Assembly (NCBI GenBank): GCA_963682025.1
Contig: OY821521.1
Location: 116,777,604 to 116,841,603 of the forward strand
DNA: 64,000 nucleotides
Direction: 5' to 3'
Origin: Cordilura impudica
Taxonomy: Eukaryota > Arthropoda > Insecta > Diptera > Scathophagidae
Shown: positions 1-11,629 of the stretch, in pieces
Position numbering within the stretch: the stretch's first letter is position 1
How the letters are laid out: each line of letters starts with the position of its first letter
Position numbers and translations under genes: made by a program
The notes under the pieces: model-generated
Seen by the model: the letters and a program-made list of their open reading frames with translations, nothing else
Told to the model about the DNA's origin: nothing
Database searches by the model: none

Positions 1-718
1 GCTGGCTGGTTGTCACCTGCGTTGTTCTGGCGAAGATATTAATGCAACATATATGGATTGAACGTACCGACTGGGATGATATCCTCTCTCCCACGTCTCT
101 TTCGCAGTGGAAAACTTTCCCATCGGATTATTCATTTATTAGTGATATCCGCATTCCTCGATGGATCGATTTTACTAAAACCGCTGAAATCCAATTCCAC
201 GGATTCTGCGATGCATCCGAAAAAGCATGCACAGCAGTCTTATATGTTCGAATATTGAACGGTAGTTCTATAAAGACCCACTTGGTGTCTTCTAAAACAA
301 AAGTAGCTCCAGTAAAAGCTTTGTCTATTCCAAGATTAGAGCTTTGTGGTGCTGTCCTTCTTGCAGAAATGCTTGATAGTCTTCTTCCGCGATTAGAGGT
401 AGAAAAATATTCAATTTTTTGTTGGACTGACTCCACCATTGTTCTTTCGTGGCTAGCTAAACCCCCATGTTGATGGTTAACCTTTGTCGCAAGTAGGGTT
501 TCCAAAATTATACAGATAATTGATCCAAGACACTGGTACCATGTTTCTTCCGAAAATAATCCGGCGGATTTGGCAAGTCGAGGGCTTTTTCCGCAAGATA
601 TAGATAATGAGCTTTGGTGGTATGGACCGAAATGGCTTAAAGAGAATAGTATTTTTAATCCAAATTCCGAGCCTCGTATTGTAGAAGAAACATGTTTGGA
701 AAGAAAAAGGTTCCAATA
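1..718 (+). pseudogene. BEL/Pao RNase H fragment, unit 1 (runs off the left edge)
   Basis: This is the RNase H part of a BEL/Pao polyprotein (the region databases call peptidase A17/Pao RNase H). It degrades RNA in RNA/DNA hybrids during reverse transcription. The catalytic acidic residues are visible in FCDASEKA, RLELCGA and CWTDST. The frame is open from base 3 to 470. A TGA at 471-473 then interrupts it where the other copies have a serine codon, and the same frame runs on to a TAG at 716-718. Relative to the copy at 48.9 kb, one base is missing near base 17, so the junction with the upstream RT is also out of frame. It is dead, and the BEL/Pao assignment is secure. Confidence 0.85.
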
Positions 719-775
719 GGTCATCAAATTTTTTAAAGTAGGCAAAGTTAGCATTAACAGTTTTCCTTTCCAAAT

Positions 776-1001
776 ATGCTTCGTCGCGGTCTTCCAATGG
801 GTTTAGTCTGAATGATATACTTCATATAGGTCCGGTTTTAAAAAACTGATATATCTCTTCTTATTCTAAAGTGGCGTTTTTTCCGATATGTGTTCAATGC
901 TGACATACAAAAGATGTATCATCAGATATTAGTTGATCCAGAATTTTATTCCGACAAGACCCAAGTGAGGTTATCCAGGACTTTGAACTGAAAACAGTTA
1001 C
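776..1001 (+). pseudogene. Second copy of the BEL RT N-terminal region, unit 1
   Basis: After the RNase H end the sequence jumps back to the start of the BEL RT, with the stretch encoding [17 protein letters not shown] and then IQKMY. It has several frame breaks and lacks about 20 bases after GATCCAGAA that other copies keep. It stops exactly where the G element begins, after CAGTTAC. The same RT-start module follows RNase H in every unit, so the order RT, RNase H, RT-start is a fixed rearrangement of the array. Confidence 0.7.
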
Positions 1002-1157
1002 TGTAATGTATTGAAACACTTGAAGTTTGTTTAGCAACTAACTTTTATTGATATTGTAAATAACTAGAAGGCTATGAGATTAACGTGAGAAAAGCTTAAT
1101 CCTAAGATAATGTTAATTACAGAGTTGGAGATGCGCTTATGCAAATAATATATAACA
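1002..1157 (-). repeat. 3' LTR of G1 (156 bp)
   Basis: Written on the + strand it starts TGTAATGTATTG and ends ATATATAACA, so it has TG...CA ends. The purine-rich tract expected next to a 3' LTR lies at 1158-1168 (AAGTGGAGGCG on the minus strand). Copies of the same length begin at 9713, 18687, 27499 and 40731. Confidence 0.85.
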
Positions 1158-1407
1158 CGCCTCCACTTAAATTTGTTCATTAGTATTTATCAAATTGTTT
1201 TAAATTTTTATAAACATTAATTAACTTTATATACGTATACAATTACTGTATTAAATTATATACTCATATATTTATAATTATTAATTATAAATTTTTTTTT
1301 GCATAAATTCATAAAATATATTTATTATTTCGATTCTATAAGAATTCAGTTCAGATTTGAAATTCATAAATTATACAATAGTTTATAAAAATAGTTTCTT
1401 TTTTTAT
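1158..1407. other. AT-rich 3' untranslated region of G1
   Basis: About 250 bases lie between the LTR and the end of the integrase frame. They are very AT-rich with short T and A runs. No ORF or other structure was recognised, and the same block recurs in every G copy. Confidence 0.6.
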
Positions 1408-2884
1408 TCATTGTTTATATATTTTCCTTTCCTTGGGTCTTAAAACACTTGTGCATATATTTTTGTTTTGTCTTTCCTGAATTTCGTCTGACAAGTTTTT
1501 ATTAATATCTGAATTTATAACCTCAGTTTCTATATCAATTTCTGAATTTGGTTTATGTACATTTTTGTTCTTTAATTCTACGGAATTATTATTTTGTGAC
1601 TGTTCAACTGATGCACTTGTATTTTTATTTGAACATGATGGTGGCTCTGACAACATGAAATCATCATTAACGTTTTGATTTTCCGTCGGACCTGCCCTAA
1701 TCTGATCAGTATGTCTCTTTATAATTCTACCGTTCGAAAGAATACATTGATATGAACGTGGACCCGTTGTATCACTAATAATAGCCGGGGCCCATGACTC
1801 CTTGTTTACATTTGTATAATCTCTAATAAAAACATTTTGATCCTTCCTTAAATTGACTAACCTCTTACCCTTATAATTAGAAACGCTTTTCATCTGCTTC
1901 TCTAATATCCTATTTTCAATGAGAGGAGGTTTAATTAGATCAAATCGTGTTCTAATTGATCTTCCAATAAAAACCTTAGCTGGGCTTTCATCCGTTGAGC
2001 TGTGTTTCATATTACGATAGTCCATTAAAAATCGGTTTAAAATCACATCAATATTCTCGTCTTTAGCAGAATCTAAATTCGCATAAATGGATTTTTTTTA
2101 ATGTCTTCACAAAATTCTCCGCCTGGCCGTTTGTTGCTGGATGTCCAGGAACAGTCAATATATGTCTGATACCATTTTTTAAAATAAAATTCTTAAATTC
2201 GCCTGTGACAAACTGTCTACCGTTATCACTTACAATCGTATAAGGAATACCGAAACGGCAAAAAATTTCTCTTAATTTCATTATTACAAAATTGGAAGTG
2301 ATATCCTTTGTCTTAAAAACTTCTACCCATTTTGAATATGAGTCTATAATTATAAAAAAATTATAATTCCTGATTGGACCCGCAAAGTCTATGTGAATCC
2401 GTTGCCACACAGAGCCTGTAGGACTCCATGGTATGAGCACACTCTTTTCCGGACTATCAATGAGTTTCTGACACGAAATACAGGATTTAACCAAATTTTC
2501 AATATCATTATCAAGCTTGGGCCACCAGACAAATGACCTGGCTAGCGCTTTGGTCTTAACTATGCCCAAGTGAGATTCATGCAATAGCCGAAGTATTGAT
2601 TTCCTTAATTTTTCCGGTACTATAACTCTATAGCCACATAATACACAGTCATGATCCACGGTTAGCTCAATATCCTTACTTGTAAATGTCTTAAACTCTT
2701 CACCTTTTAATTCCCAAATTCTACCCATTCGAACAAATTCACATACCTTAGATAGAATAGGATCACGCCGAGTTTCACGGGCTATGTCTCTAAAGTCTAG
2801 GTTCAAAATATTCTCCTTCTGTATATAGTTTACGAAGGTACTATCATCGGTGTCATTGACGCCATTTATCCTCAGTTGAGGCAT
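1408..2884 (-). pseudogene. G1 integrase, frameshifted
   Basis: This integrase would insert the element's cDNA. An N-terminal zinc-binding module is visible (HESHLG, then CISCQ), followed by a catalytic core with IHIDFAGP, SDNGRQF and NGQAENF, which supply the D, D and E residues. A frameshift in a T run at about 2092-2100 splits the core (2063-2884) from the basic C-terminal part (1408-2046), which ends RKIYKQ. Confidence 0.85.
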
Positions 2885-2932
2885 TCGCGATAAATAGTCG
2901 GCTTCATTCGATTGACCCTTAACAAATTCTAT

Positions 2933-4717
2933 TTAATAATTAAATCCCGAAAGAATAAATGCCCACCTTTGAACACGTGCGGCTGCCATTAATGGCAAGC
3001 CCTTATATTCGCCAAATATTAAAGTCAATGATTTATGATCAGTTCTTAATGTAAAGAAATTTCCAATTAAATTTTGTTTTAATTTCGTTGCACAGAAAAT
3101 AATAGCCAGTGCTTCTCTTTCATGTGTACTGTACTTTTGTTCGGCTTTAGATAAAGCCCTTGATATAAATGCAACTGGTTTAAATATGTTGTTAGGAAAT
3201 TTATGAGATAGTATGCCAGCTATGGCATAATCTGAAGCGTCTGTTGTAAGAAAAATTGGCAACTTTGGGTTGAAGTGTACTAAAACGTTATCCGAAATAA
3301 TTTCCTTCTTTATCGTATCATACGCTAATTGACAACTTTCAGACCACTCAAATTTAACATTTTTTTGTTACAAATGATATAAAGGTGTCATAATTTTTGC
3401 AAAATTATTAACAAATTTTGCGTAATAATTCGCCATGCCTAAAAATGCACCTAATTCCGACACATTATTGAGAACTGGAGCACCCAGCACCGAACTCATT
3501 CTTTCTTCGTTCTTTCTAAGACCAAATTTGTCAATGGTAAAACCTAAGTATGAAATTTCGTTTCTAAAAAATTCACACTTTAATAAATTAAGCGTAAGTC
3601 CAGCCTGCAATAATTTATTCAACACTGATTTCAGATTCTGAATATGTTCCGTTAAATTTTCACCTGATACCGTAATATCATATTGATATACAACTACAAA
3701 TGTTATTCCCTGCAATAATTTTGCCATCGTCTTTTGAAATATCGAAGCTGCAGGTTCAATGCCAAAAGGCAAACGTTTCATCTTCAAGGTGCCAATGTGG
3801 GTTGACCATGTACATAGAAGCTGTGATTCATCTTCAAGAATAAGCTGGTTATATGCGTTAGACAAGTCTAGTTTCGAAAAATGTTGACACCCTTGAAGTG
3901 AAGCAACTATCTCGTCTATTAAAGGAAGGGGATACTTAAAATCGTTTAAATATTTGTTTATAGTGACTTTATAGTCACCACAAATTCGAATGTCACCATT
4001 CGGCTTTAAAATTGGAACAAGAGGTGTACCCCACTCCGAATGATCCACCCGTTCCAAAACATCATTCGCAATTAATTCCCTTAGGTTATCCTCAATTTTA
4101 CTTTTCCAAGCTAATGGCACTGGACGCGGTTTACAAAAGATAGGTTTTGCATCCTCGTCCATGGCCAGAGAAATATTCCCAAATTTATAACTTCCAAGGC
4201 CACTACTAAAAACTTCATGAAATTCGTGCTTTATCTGCTCAGTCAAAATGGAATACTGACCAGAACTGATAGAGTTCACCTGAACAAGTTCGAAACCAAA
4301 TGATCTTAAAAAATTTCTACCAAATAAAGTACTTCTTTTATCATCTGTCACTACAAGTCTGATTTTTCTCACCTTACCATTATATTCAACTTCTTCATCA
4401 TATTCTCCTAACGCCTTAACTTTGTTTCCATTATAGTAAACATACGGATCAGTATAAGATTTGAGACTTGCTTTTTTATTTAATCTGTTAACAAATGATT
4501 TCGTTACCAATGTGCAAGGAGCACCAGAATCGCACACCACATCAATTGGAATACCATCTATTTTAATTGAAACTTTGTAGAGTTCAGTTGAATTGCCACT
4601 ATCTTGTAAATTATTTATGCTATAAATAGAAAAATCATTAAAGTTATCATAATCTACACTATTTGAATCTGATACATAATTAACTACTTTTAGTTTTCTT
4701 CTACATACAGATGCCAA
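2933..4717 (-). pseudogene. G1 protease-RT-RNase H, catalytic motif mutated
   Basis: The aspartic protease motif is DSGAP, about residues 63-67 of the 3368-4717 frame. RT block A is FSKLDLSNAYNQL. The catalytic box reads YQYD at about residue 346 (codon 3680-3682) where other copies have YQDD, so a polymerase aspartate is lost. A TAA at 3368 interrupts before RNase H (2933-3262; LTTDAS, RTDHKSL). A second TAA at 2933 separates RNase H from integrase. Just upstream, near 4700-4745, a CCHC knuckle (CHVCGKIGH) marks the gag end. Confidence 0.88.
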
Positions 4718-5331
4718 ATGACCAATTTTGCCACAGACATGACATTTGCTCTGTTTAAATCGGCATTCATTTGATTTATGGTTTTGCCAACCAAAGTGAG
4801 AACAGGCCTTAAATTATGTAGTTTGGTCAGCTGCTGCTTGTTGTTTCTTCTTACTACCATAGTCATAGTTATTTTGTCTGTTGTTTTTATTGTTGTTGTG
4901 CTGAAAGTTATTTTGTTGATTTTTTTTTTTTATTTGCTTTTAATATAAGCAACTTGTACATCATTGTTTGATTTTGTTGACAACTTCATCTCCATTATTA
5001 GAGCTTTTTGTAATGCTGCTTCCATGGTTAATTTCTAGTCTTCTTCGCAAAGTCTCTCAAATATTTTGTTGTTAATTCCCATAATGAAGCAATCTAACAC
5101 GAATGAATTTAAATTTTCACCAAATTTAGATGCAAGTGCTAGCTTTTTTACTCTTGCATGCCAATCTGCTACAGATTCATCGTCAGCTTGCACTGCTGTG
5201 TGAAAGCTTTTACGCTCACGAAAAACTATCGTTGGTGGGGTGTAGTGCTCTTTGAGTAATTTGCAAATTTCTTTGTATGTTCTTGAGACTGGTGTGGCTG
5301 GGCTGCATAAATTATGCAAAGTTTCGTATGC
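4718..5331 (-). pseudogene. G1 gag, truncated and interrupted
   Basis: The capsid-like part (5035-5319) carries LLKEHYTPP and WHARVKKLALA, typical of Ty3-type gag. It ends in an in-frame TAG at 5035-5037. Downstream the frame resumes with an acidic/glutamine stretch, a low-complexity T-rich region (about 4860-4935) and the CCHC knuckle. The first 80 or so residues known from copy G5 are missing because the element is cut at 5331. Confidence 0.75.
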
Positions 5332-5736
5332 ATTTGTCTATAAACAAGGAGAACTAATAGAAATCGCATAGATGGGATTAGTGACAAAATAAGTCAATAC
5401 TTTGGCAGTAACATTACCGCCCGCCCTGCAGTGTATGTGCAATGAGAGGACAATGAATGTCATAGATACATTTTTCCTTGGGAAAAGGGATAGGAATGAA
5501 AATAAATTTAAATTTTGTTCACATTGTAAATATTTCAGAGTTTTAATTCAATTTCAGTTAACTTGATTAAATGGTTTTTTTTTTTAAGGAAAGTCTTAAA
5601 ACTAGGCATTAAAATTCAGATTTAATATAATTATAATTAAAATAAATTATATAATTAAAATAAAACGAGTACGTTTGAATTCTGCTTATGTCTTGATAGT
5701 GCCCCATTTAAAGTTAATTTAATATTCATTAATTAT
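5332..5736 (-). other. Noncoding block: probable BEL 3' UTR and LTR stub
   Basis: There is no ORF here. On the minus strand a G-rich tract (GGGCGGGCGG, within 5414-5430) is followed at once by TGTTACTGCC (5413-5404). That is the usual order of a polypurine tract and an LTR start, so 5332-5413 may be the first 80 bases of a BEL LTR cut off where it meets G. The rest is AT-rich. The block recurs at 14029 and 22964. The LTR reading is inference. Confidence 0.4.
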
Positions 5737-6627
5737 TTAAGTAGGACATGAGCCATAGATAGTCCAACCGAATATGGTGCTCTGAGCAGTTGGAAGCCCA
5801 GTTTTCGAAATAGCCCCTTCACAAATCACTCTCGGATAAAGGTCGACCCCTACAATTATTTCAATTTTTGCTGACTCATAAAATTTAGAATCAGCTAGTA
5901 AAAGATCCCGAAACTTTTTCTTAAATGACTCCGCAATGATTGCGCTGGGGTTCGGAGGGTGAGACGATTGTCAACCCGGAATGTTTCTTCGATATTTGAA
6001 CTAGAGTCAAACCTTGACTTCAATGTCAGTGGACAGATAGTCTCATCCTGAAAGGCCAACGTAGTAAAATGATGTTTTTCCACAAATCGTTTGGAGATTC
6101 TGCTAATCGAAGAGCCGGAATCCAGGAGGCAGCGAGCGTGCAAGTTTTCGAACCGATTTTTACTAGCACGGTCGGCAGCAGAATCACACTATTTTGTCTT
6201 AAAATAGCTGTGAGAGTAGAAGTTTTGGAGATTGCAGGAACCGAAGGGGAAGGGTCTTTAGAACGGCTATTTTTGATGTCGTAGGGGGAGAGGGAGAGCG
6301 TGGTCGTGGGGAATCGGACGAAGCTTGAGAATCTCGGATTAATCGCGGTTTCATGTGAAGAAGGGTGTAATGAAATTTTTTACATTTTTTACATCCGTGC
6401 ATAGTAAAGCAAGTTCCTTGGGAATGGTCATGGGAGCAATATTTGTGAGTACGGACTATACGGACGCGTTCAGTAATGTTCATTCCCAAGAATTTTCTGC
6501 ACGTTCTAAGCGGATGTGGGCGTTTGCAGATGCGACATAGGAACGAATTATACTTTTTAGGAAGCTTCGGTTTACTATTGCGAGGATTTTGTTGCTTAAT
6601 TTTATCATTTGAGTTAGTTTTAGGCAT
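5737..6627 (-). pseudogene. BEL/Pao gag zinc finger and protease, unit 1
   Basis: The first frame (6199-6627) has cysteine/histidine clusters (CRICKRPHPLRTC; CKKCKKFH...LLH) typical of the BEL gag C-terminus. The second (5895-6143 onward) has the protease motif LLDSGSS, the DUF1758-type BEL aspartic protease. A frameshift separates the two. An 11-base insertion near 5930 (ACTCCGCAATG) breaks the protease; unit 3 lacks it and stays open to the end. The N-terminal gag domain is absent. On this strand the module follows integrase, opposite to the normal BEL order. Confidence 0.75.
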
Positions 6628-6667
6628 GATGCTCTGGAAAATATGAACAAAGTCGGAAACGCTATAA

Positions 6668-7861
6668 TTATGACGAAGGATATAATGGAACTAATTTAGT
6701 GATGGGTCTGGTTTATTACATCAGCGACCCTTACACGTCGCCAACGAGAAAATGTCCTGGTGTCAAAGCGGAAAAATCTGATTGGGCATGGGACATAGGA
6801 GCCAAAGGACGAGAATTAAGGCGAGCTTCAATCCTGGATAGCAAGGTCGAAAACTCTTCCAATGTATATTTAAAACAACCAGAGACCTTTCGAAAGTGGG
6901 ATTTAAAACTTTTTACTCCAGCCTCCCATAATCCACCCATATGGGGAGCACCTGGAGGAATAAAATGGCAAATGATATTTTGATGAGCGTAACTAGCGCT
7001 TACAGCTTGATGCGAAGTTTGGAGGAACTCTTTAGCAAGAATTTTTGACGCGCCAACGAACGTTGTACCATTATCAGAGTGGAGATGAAGAGAACAGCAA
7101 CGACGAGGTACAGAACGATTGGCTTTAGTCGAAAAACATACAAAGACACACACGTAACCTTTGGTAATTCGACAAGCTCGGCCAGTATAACTCTTTATGT
7201 CAAATGGTACGGCAAAGTCTAGGCCCGTATGCGTGAAGGGGCGGGAAATTTCAGACCTCTCAGGAGGTAAAACAGCCATTAGTTAGTTGACGCCTTTTTT
7301 GTATAAAATGCAAGGCTTGCATTTATTAATTGAGGCTTTTATTAAGTTTTTACTTTTGGAATCCAATATTGTGATCGAACAATTCGAAGGAAAAGTTGGT
7401 TTCCACCATGTAAACTAATATCATGAAGAAATCGGATTAGGAGCCGGGAATATTGGGAATCATAATGAAGTATAATTGGGTGTTTTTCAGAATAGGATAG
7501 CCCTGGCGAGAATTCGAGCCTACCACATGAACGAGAAATACCTTTATGATCTAAAAATGGATTGAAATTAAGAATATTGCTTGAAGAAGCTATCGACTGT
7601 TTGGAGGACAGTGCTTTATATTCATTTGGATAATAAGCCTTTTGAGCTGTGGATATAAGCCAACCACGACCCACTGTTATTTCCGAACTTGTAATGTCAT
7701 GAGATTTTTTGGCAAAGTTAGAACGGTATTTAGGATGTGTGTAGAAGAAAAACCTGTATACATAAGCGATTACTCGCATTGCCCTTGAAAAGGAATTGTT
7801 AAGACAACTGTGCATTAGCACAGTTTTTAAGAAATGAGAAGAGATTACTTCATTCACCCAT
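6668..7861 (-). pseudogene. BEL/Pao integrase, unit 1, C-terminal domain deleted
   Basis: The pre-integrase zinc region is at 7342-7857 (HDISLHGGNQ). The core at 6731-7279 shows TGLDFA, SDNGTTF and GGLWEAGVK, supplying the D, D, E residues. A stop and frame change separate the halves near 7280-7340. Near 6738 about 280 bases are missing relative to unit 2, which removes the C-terminal DUF5641-like domain. A smaller deletion lies near 6708. The right edge abuts a + strand BEL RT head to head. Confidence 0.8.
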
Positions 7862-9712
7862 TTTTAAAGGCGAATATGATGGAGTTATTCAAGAATATGG
7901 TCATTTGGATCATATGTTTAAAGTTTCAACTCCTGCATTTTCCCCTACTCCTTAGCACTATTATTTGCTCACCACGCGGTTATTAAACCTGAAAGCACAA
8001 CTACGAAAGTTCGCGTAGTTTTTAATGATTCATCGCGGTCTTCCAATGGGTTAAGTCTGAATAATATACTTCATATAGGTCCGGTTTTACAAACTGATTT
8101 AACTCTTCTTATTCTAAAGTGGCGTATTTCCGATGTGTTCAATGCTGACATACAAAAGATGTATCGTCAGATATTAGTTGCTCCAGAACACACACACTCC
8201 TTTTCAGAGAATTTTATTCCGACAAGACCCAAGTGAGGTTATCCAGGACTTTCAACTGGAAACAGTTACGTTCGGGGTCAATTGTGGCCCATACCTCGCT
8301 ATTTGAACGATTATCCAACTAGCTGATGATGTTCGATCCATATATCCACTCGCCAACAATATTCTCCGAGATTCTATGTATGTAGATGATGTATTAGCTG
8401 GAGCTCATTCCATTCAAGATGCTTTGGAGGCCAAAAATCAGCTTATTCGTGCTCTAGACTCAGCCGGATTTTCACTACGGAAGAGGACAGCGAACTCCAA
8501 GGATGTCCTAGCTGATATACCCTCTGAGCCCTTACTGAATGAAGATTTTTTGGATTTCGAACATAGCAATTCAGCAAAAACACTTGGCATCTGGTGGAAC
8601 GCAAGTACAGATTCCTTCTATTTTGCAGCAAACCAATTTCCGGAATCATCGAACTATACAAAACGTGAAGTTTTCTCCAAATTGCGCGACTATTTGATCC
8701 TGCTGGCTGGTTGTCACCTGCGTTGTTCTGGCGAAGATATTAATGCAACAAATATGGATTGAACGTACCGACTGGGATGATATCCTCTCTCCCACGTCTC
8801 TTTCGCAGTGGAAAACTTTCCCATCGGATTATTCATTTATTAGTGATATCCGCATTCCTCGATGGATCGATTTTACTAAAACCGCTGAAATCCAATTCCA
8901 CGGATTCTGCGATGCATCCGAAAAAGCATGCGCAGCAGTCTTATATGTTCGAATATTGAACGGTAGTTCTATAAAGACCCACTTGGTGTCTTCTAAAACA
9001 AAAGTAGCTCCAGTAAAAGCTTTGTCTGTTCCAAGATTAGAGCTTTGTGGTGCTGTCCTTATTGCAGAAATGATTGACAGTCTTCTTTCGCGATTAGAGG
9101 TAGAAAAATGTTCAATTTTTTGTTGGACTGACTCCACCATTGTCCTTTCATGGCTAGCTAAACCCCCATGTTCATGGTTAACCTTTGTCGCAAATAGGGT
9201 TTCCAAAATTATCCAGATAATTGAGCCAAGACACTGGTACCATGTTTACCATGTTTGCCATTTGGCAAGTCGAGGGCTTTTTCCGTAAGATATAGATAAT
9301 GAGCTTTGGTGGTATGGACCAAAATGGCATAAAGAGAATAGTATTTTTAATACAAATTCCGAGCCTCGTATTGTAGAAGAAACATGTTTGGAAAGAAAAA
9401 CGTTCCAATAGGTCATCAAATTTTTTACAGTAGGCAAAGTTAGCATTAACAGTTTTCCTTTCCAAATATGCTTCGTCGCGGTCTTCCAATGGGTTTAGTC
9501 TGAATGATATACTTCATATAGGTCCGGTTTTAAAAATCTGATATATCTCTTCTTATTCTAAAGTGGCGTTTTTTCCGATATGTGTTCAATGCTGACATAC
9601 AAAAGATGTATCGTCAGATATTAGTTGATCCAGAACACACTCCTTTTCAGAGAATTTTATTCCGACAAGACCCAAGTGAGGTTATCCAGGACTTTGAACT
9701 GAAAACAGTTAC
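7862..9712 (+). pseudogene. BEL/Pao RT-RNase H plus repeated RT start, unit 2
   Basis: The RT begins within AAGGCGAATATGATGG. It continues through the VRVVFND and SSRSSNG region, then FGVNCGPYLAI, and reaches the catalytic box YVDDV at about 8377. A CA expansion near 8190 breaks the frame before it. RNase H (8743-9288) has the FCDASEKA, RLELCGA and CWTDST motifs but is cut near 9250, where a short CATGTTTGCCATT-like patch replaces sequence seen in other copies. After about 9476 the RT start is repeated up to the G2 insertion. The RT here is uninterrupted across CAGTTACGTTCGGGG (about 8265), which shows the G target unoccupied. Confidence 0.82.
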
Positions 9713-9868
9713 TGTAATGTATTGAAACACTTAAAGTTTGTTTAACAACTAACTTTTATTGATATTGTAAATTACTAGAAGGCTATGAGATTAACGTGAG
9801 AAAAGCTTAATTCTAAGATAATGTTAATTACAGAGTTGGAGATGCGCTTATGCAAATAATATATAACA
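9713..9868 (-). repeat. 3' LTR of G2 (156 bp)
   Basis: The ends are TGTAATG...TATAACA. It shares ACTTAAAGTTTG and GTAAATTACTAG with the G5 LTR at 40731, whereas G1, G3 and G4 have ACTTGAAGTTTG and GTAAATAACTAG. Confidence 0.85.
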
Positions 9869-10118
9869 CGCCTCCACTTAAATTTGTTCATTAGTATTTA
9901 TCAAATTGTTTTCAATTTTTATAAACATTAATTAACTTTATATACGTATACAATTACTGTATTAAAATATATACTCATATATTTATAATTATTAATTATA
10001 CATTTTTTTTACATAAATTCATAACATATATTTATTACTTCGATTCTATAAGAATTCAGTTCAGATTTGAAATTCATAAATTATACAATAGTTTATAAAA
10101 ATAGTTCCTTTTTTTTAT

Positions 10119-11581
10119 TCATTGTTTATATATTTTCCTTTCCTTGGGTCTTAAAACCCTTGTGCATATATTTTTGTTTTGTCTTTCCTGAATTTCATCT
10201 GACAAGTTTTTATTAATATCTGAATTTATAACCTCAGTTTTTATATCAATTTCTGAATTTGGTTTATTTACATTTTTGTTCTTTAATTCTACGCAATTAT
10301 TATTTTGTGACTGTTCAACTGATGCACTTGTATTTTTATTTGAACATGATGGTGGCTCTGGCAACATGAAATCATCATTAACGTTTTGATTTTCCGTCGG
10401 ACCTGCCCTAATCTGATCAGTATGTCTCTTTATAATTCTACTGTTCGAAAGAATACATTGATATGAACGTGGACCCGTTTTATCACTAATAATCGCCGGG
10501 GCCCATGACTCCTTGTTTACATTTGTATAATCTCTAATAAAAACATTTTGATCCTTCCTAAAATTGACTAACCTCTTATCCTTATAATTAGAAGCGCTTT
10601 TCATCTGCTTCTCTAATATCCTATTTTCAATGAGAGGAGGTTTAATTAGATCAAATCGTGTTCTAATTGATCTTCCAATAAAAACCTTAGCTGGGCTTTC
10701 ATCCGTTGAGCTGTGTTTCATATTACGATAGTCCATTAAAAATCGGTTTAAAATCACATCAATATTCTCGTCTTTACCAGAATCTAAATTCGCATAAATG
10801 GATTTTTTTAATGACTTGGCAAAATTCTCCGCTTTGTGGCTGGATGTCCAGGAACAGTCAATATATGTCTGATACCATTTTTTGAAATAAAATCCTTAAA
10901 TTCGCCTGAGACAAACTGTCTACCGTTATCACAATCGTATAAGGAATACCGAAACGGCAAAAAATTTCTCTTAATTTCATTATTACAAAATTGGAAGTGA
11001 TATCCTTTGTTTTAAAAACTTCTACCCATTTTGAATATGAGTCTATATTTATAAAAAAAATGATAATTCCTGATTGGACCCGCCAAGTCTATGTGAATCC
11101 GTTGCCACACAGAGCTTGTAGGACTCCATGGTATGAGCACACTCTTTTCCGGACTAGCAATGAGTTTCTGACACGAAATACAGGATTTGACCAAATTTTC
11201 AGTATCATCAAGCTTGGGCCACCAGACAAATGACCTGGCTAGCGCTTTGGTCTTAACTATACCCAAGTGAGATTCATGCAATAGCCGCAGTATTGATTTC
11301 CTTAATTTTTCCGGTACTATAACTCTATAGCCCCATACTACACAGTCATGATCCACGGTTAGCTCAATATCCTTACTTATAAATGTCTTAAACTCTTCAC
11401 CTTTTAATTCCCAAATTCTACCCATTCGAACAAATTCACATACCTTAGATAGAATAGGATCACGCCGAGTTTCATGGACTATGTCTCTAAAGTCTAGGTT
11501 CAAAATATTCTCCTTCTGTATATAGTTTGCGAAGGTACTATCATCGGTGTCATTGACGCCATTTATCCTCAGTTGAGGCAT
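10119..11581 (-). pseudogene. G2 integrase, broken
   Basis: The zinc module and the first core aspartate are at 11012-11581, and the C-terminal part at 10119-10757. The stretch between (about 10758-11011) is out of frame. It has lost CTTA in the SDNGRQF region (about 10930) and bases near 10837. PKLDDTEN replaces PKLDNDIEN of G1/G3. Confidence 0.82.
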
Positions 11582-11629
11582 TCGCGATAAATAGTCGGCT
11601 TCATTCGATAGACCCTTAACAAATTCTAT

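Larger units (their letters stand above)
1002..5331 (-). mobile_element. Ty3/gypsy element G, copy 1 (5' end missing)
   Basis: This minus-strand Ty3/gypsy LTR retrotransposon is read right to left: gag, protease, RT, RNase H, integrase, 3' UTR, 3' LTR. Integrase after RNase H marks it as Ty3/gypsy. The SRMPQL linker after RNase H and the single-ORF style suggest the Mag/K02A2.6-like lineage, with modest confidence. The element lies inside the BEL RT, after CAGTTAC. Its 5' LTR, leader and first part of gag are absent: G sequence stops at GTTTCGTATGC (5331) and BEL-derived DNA takes over. All ORFs are broken. Confidence 0.85.

Noticed and set aside
128..754. 208-codon minus-strand ORF and its repeats in each unit
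   Set aside because: It is the antisense shadow of the BEL RNase H frame. It has no domain of its own and recurs only because the unit recurs.
3435..3641. 68-codon + strand ORF repeated at 12132, 29899 and 43128
   Set aside because: It is antisense to the conserved RT thumb of G. Its conservation follows from the RT.
6069..6540. Small + strand ORFs over the BEL gag/protease
   Set aside because: They are antisense shadows of the minus-strand zinc-finger and protease frames.
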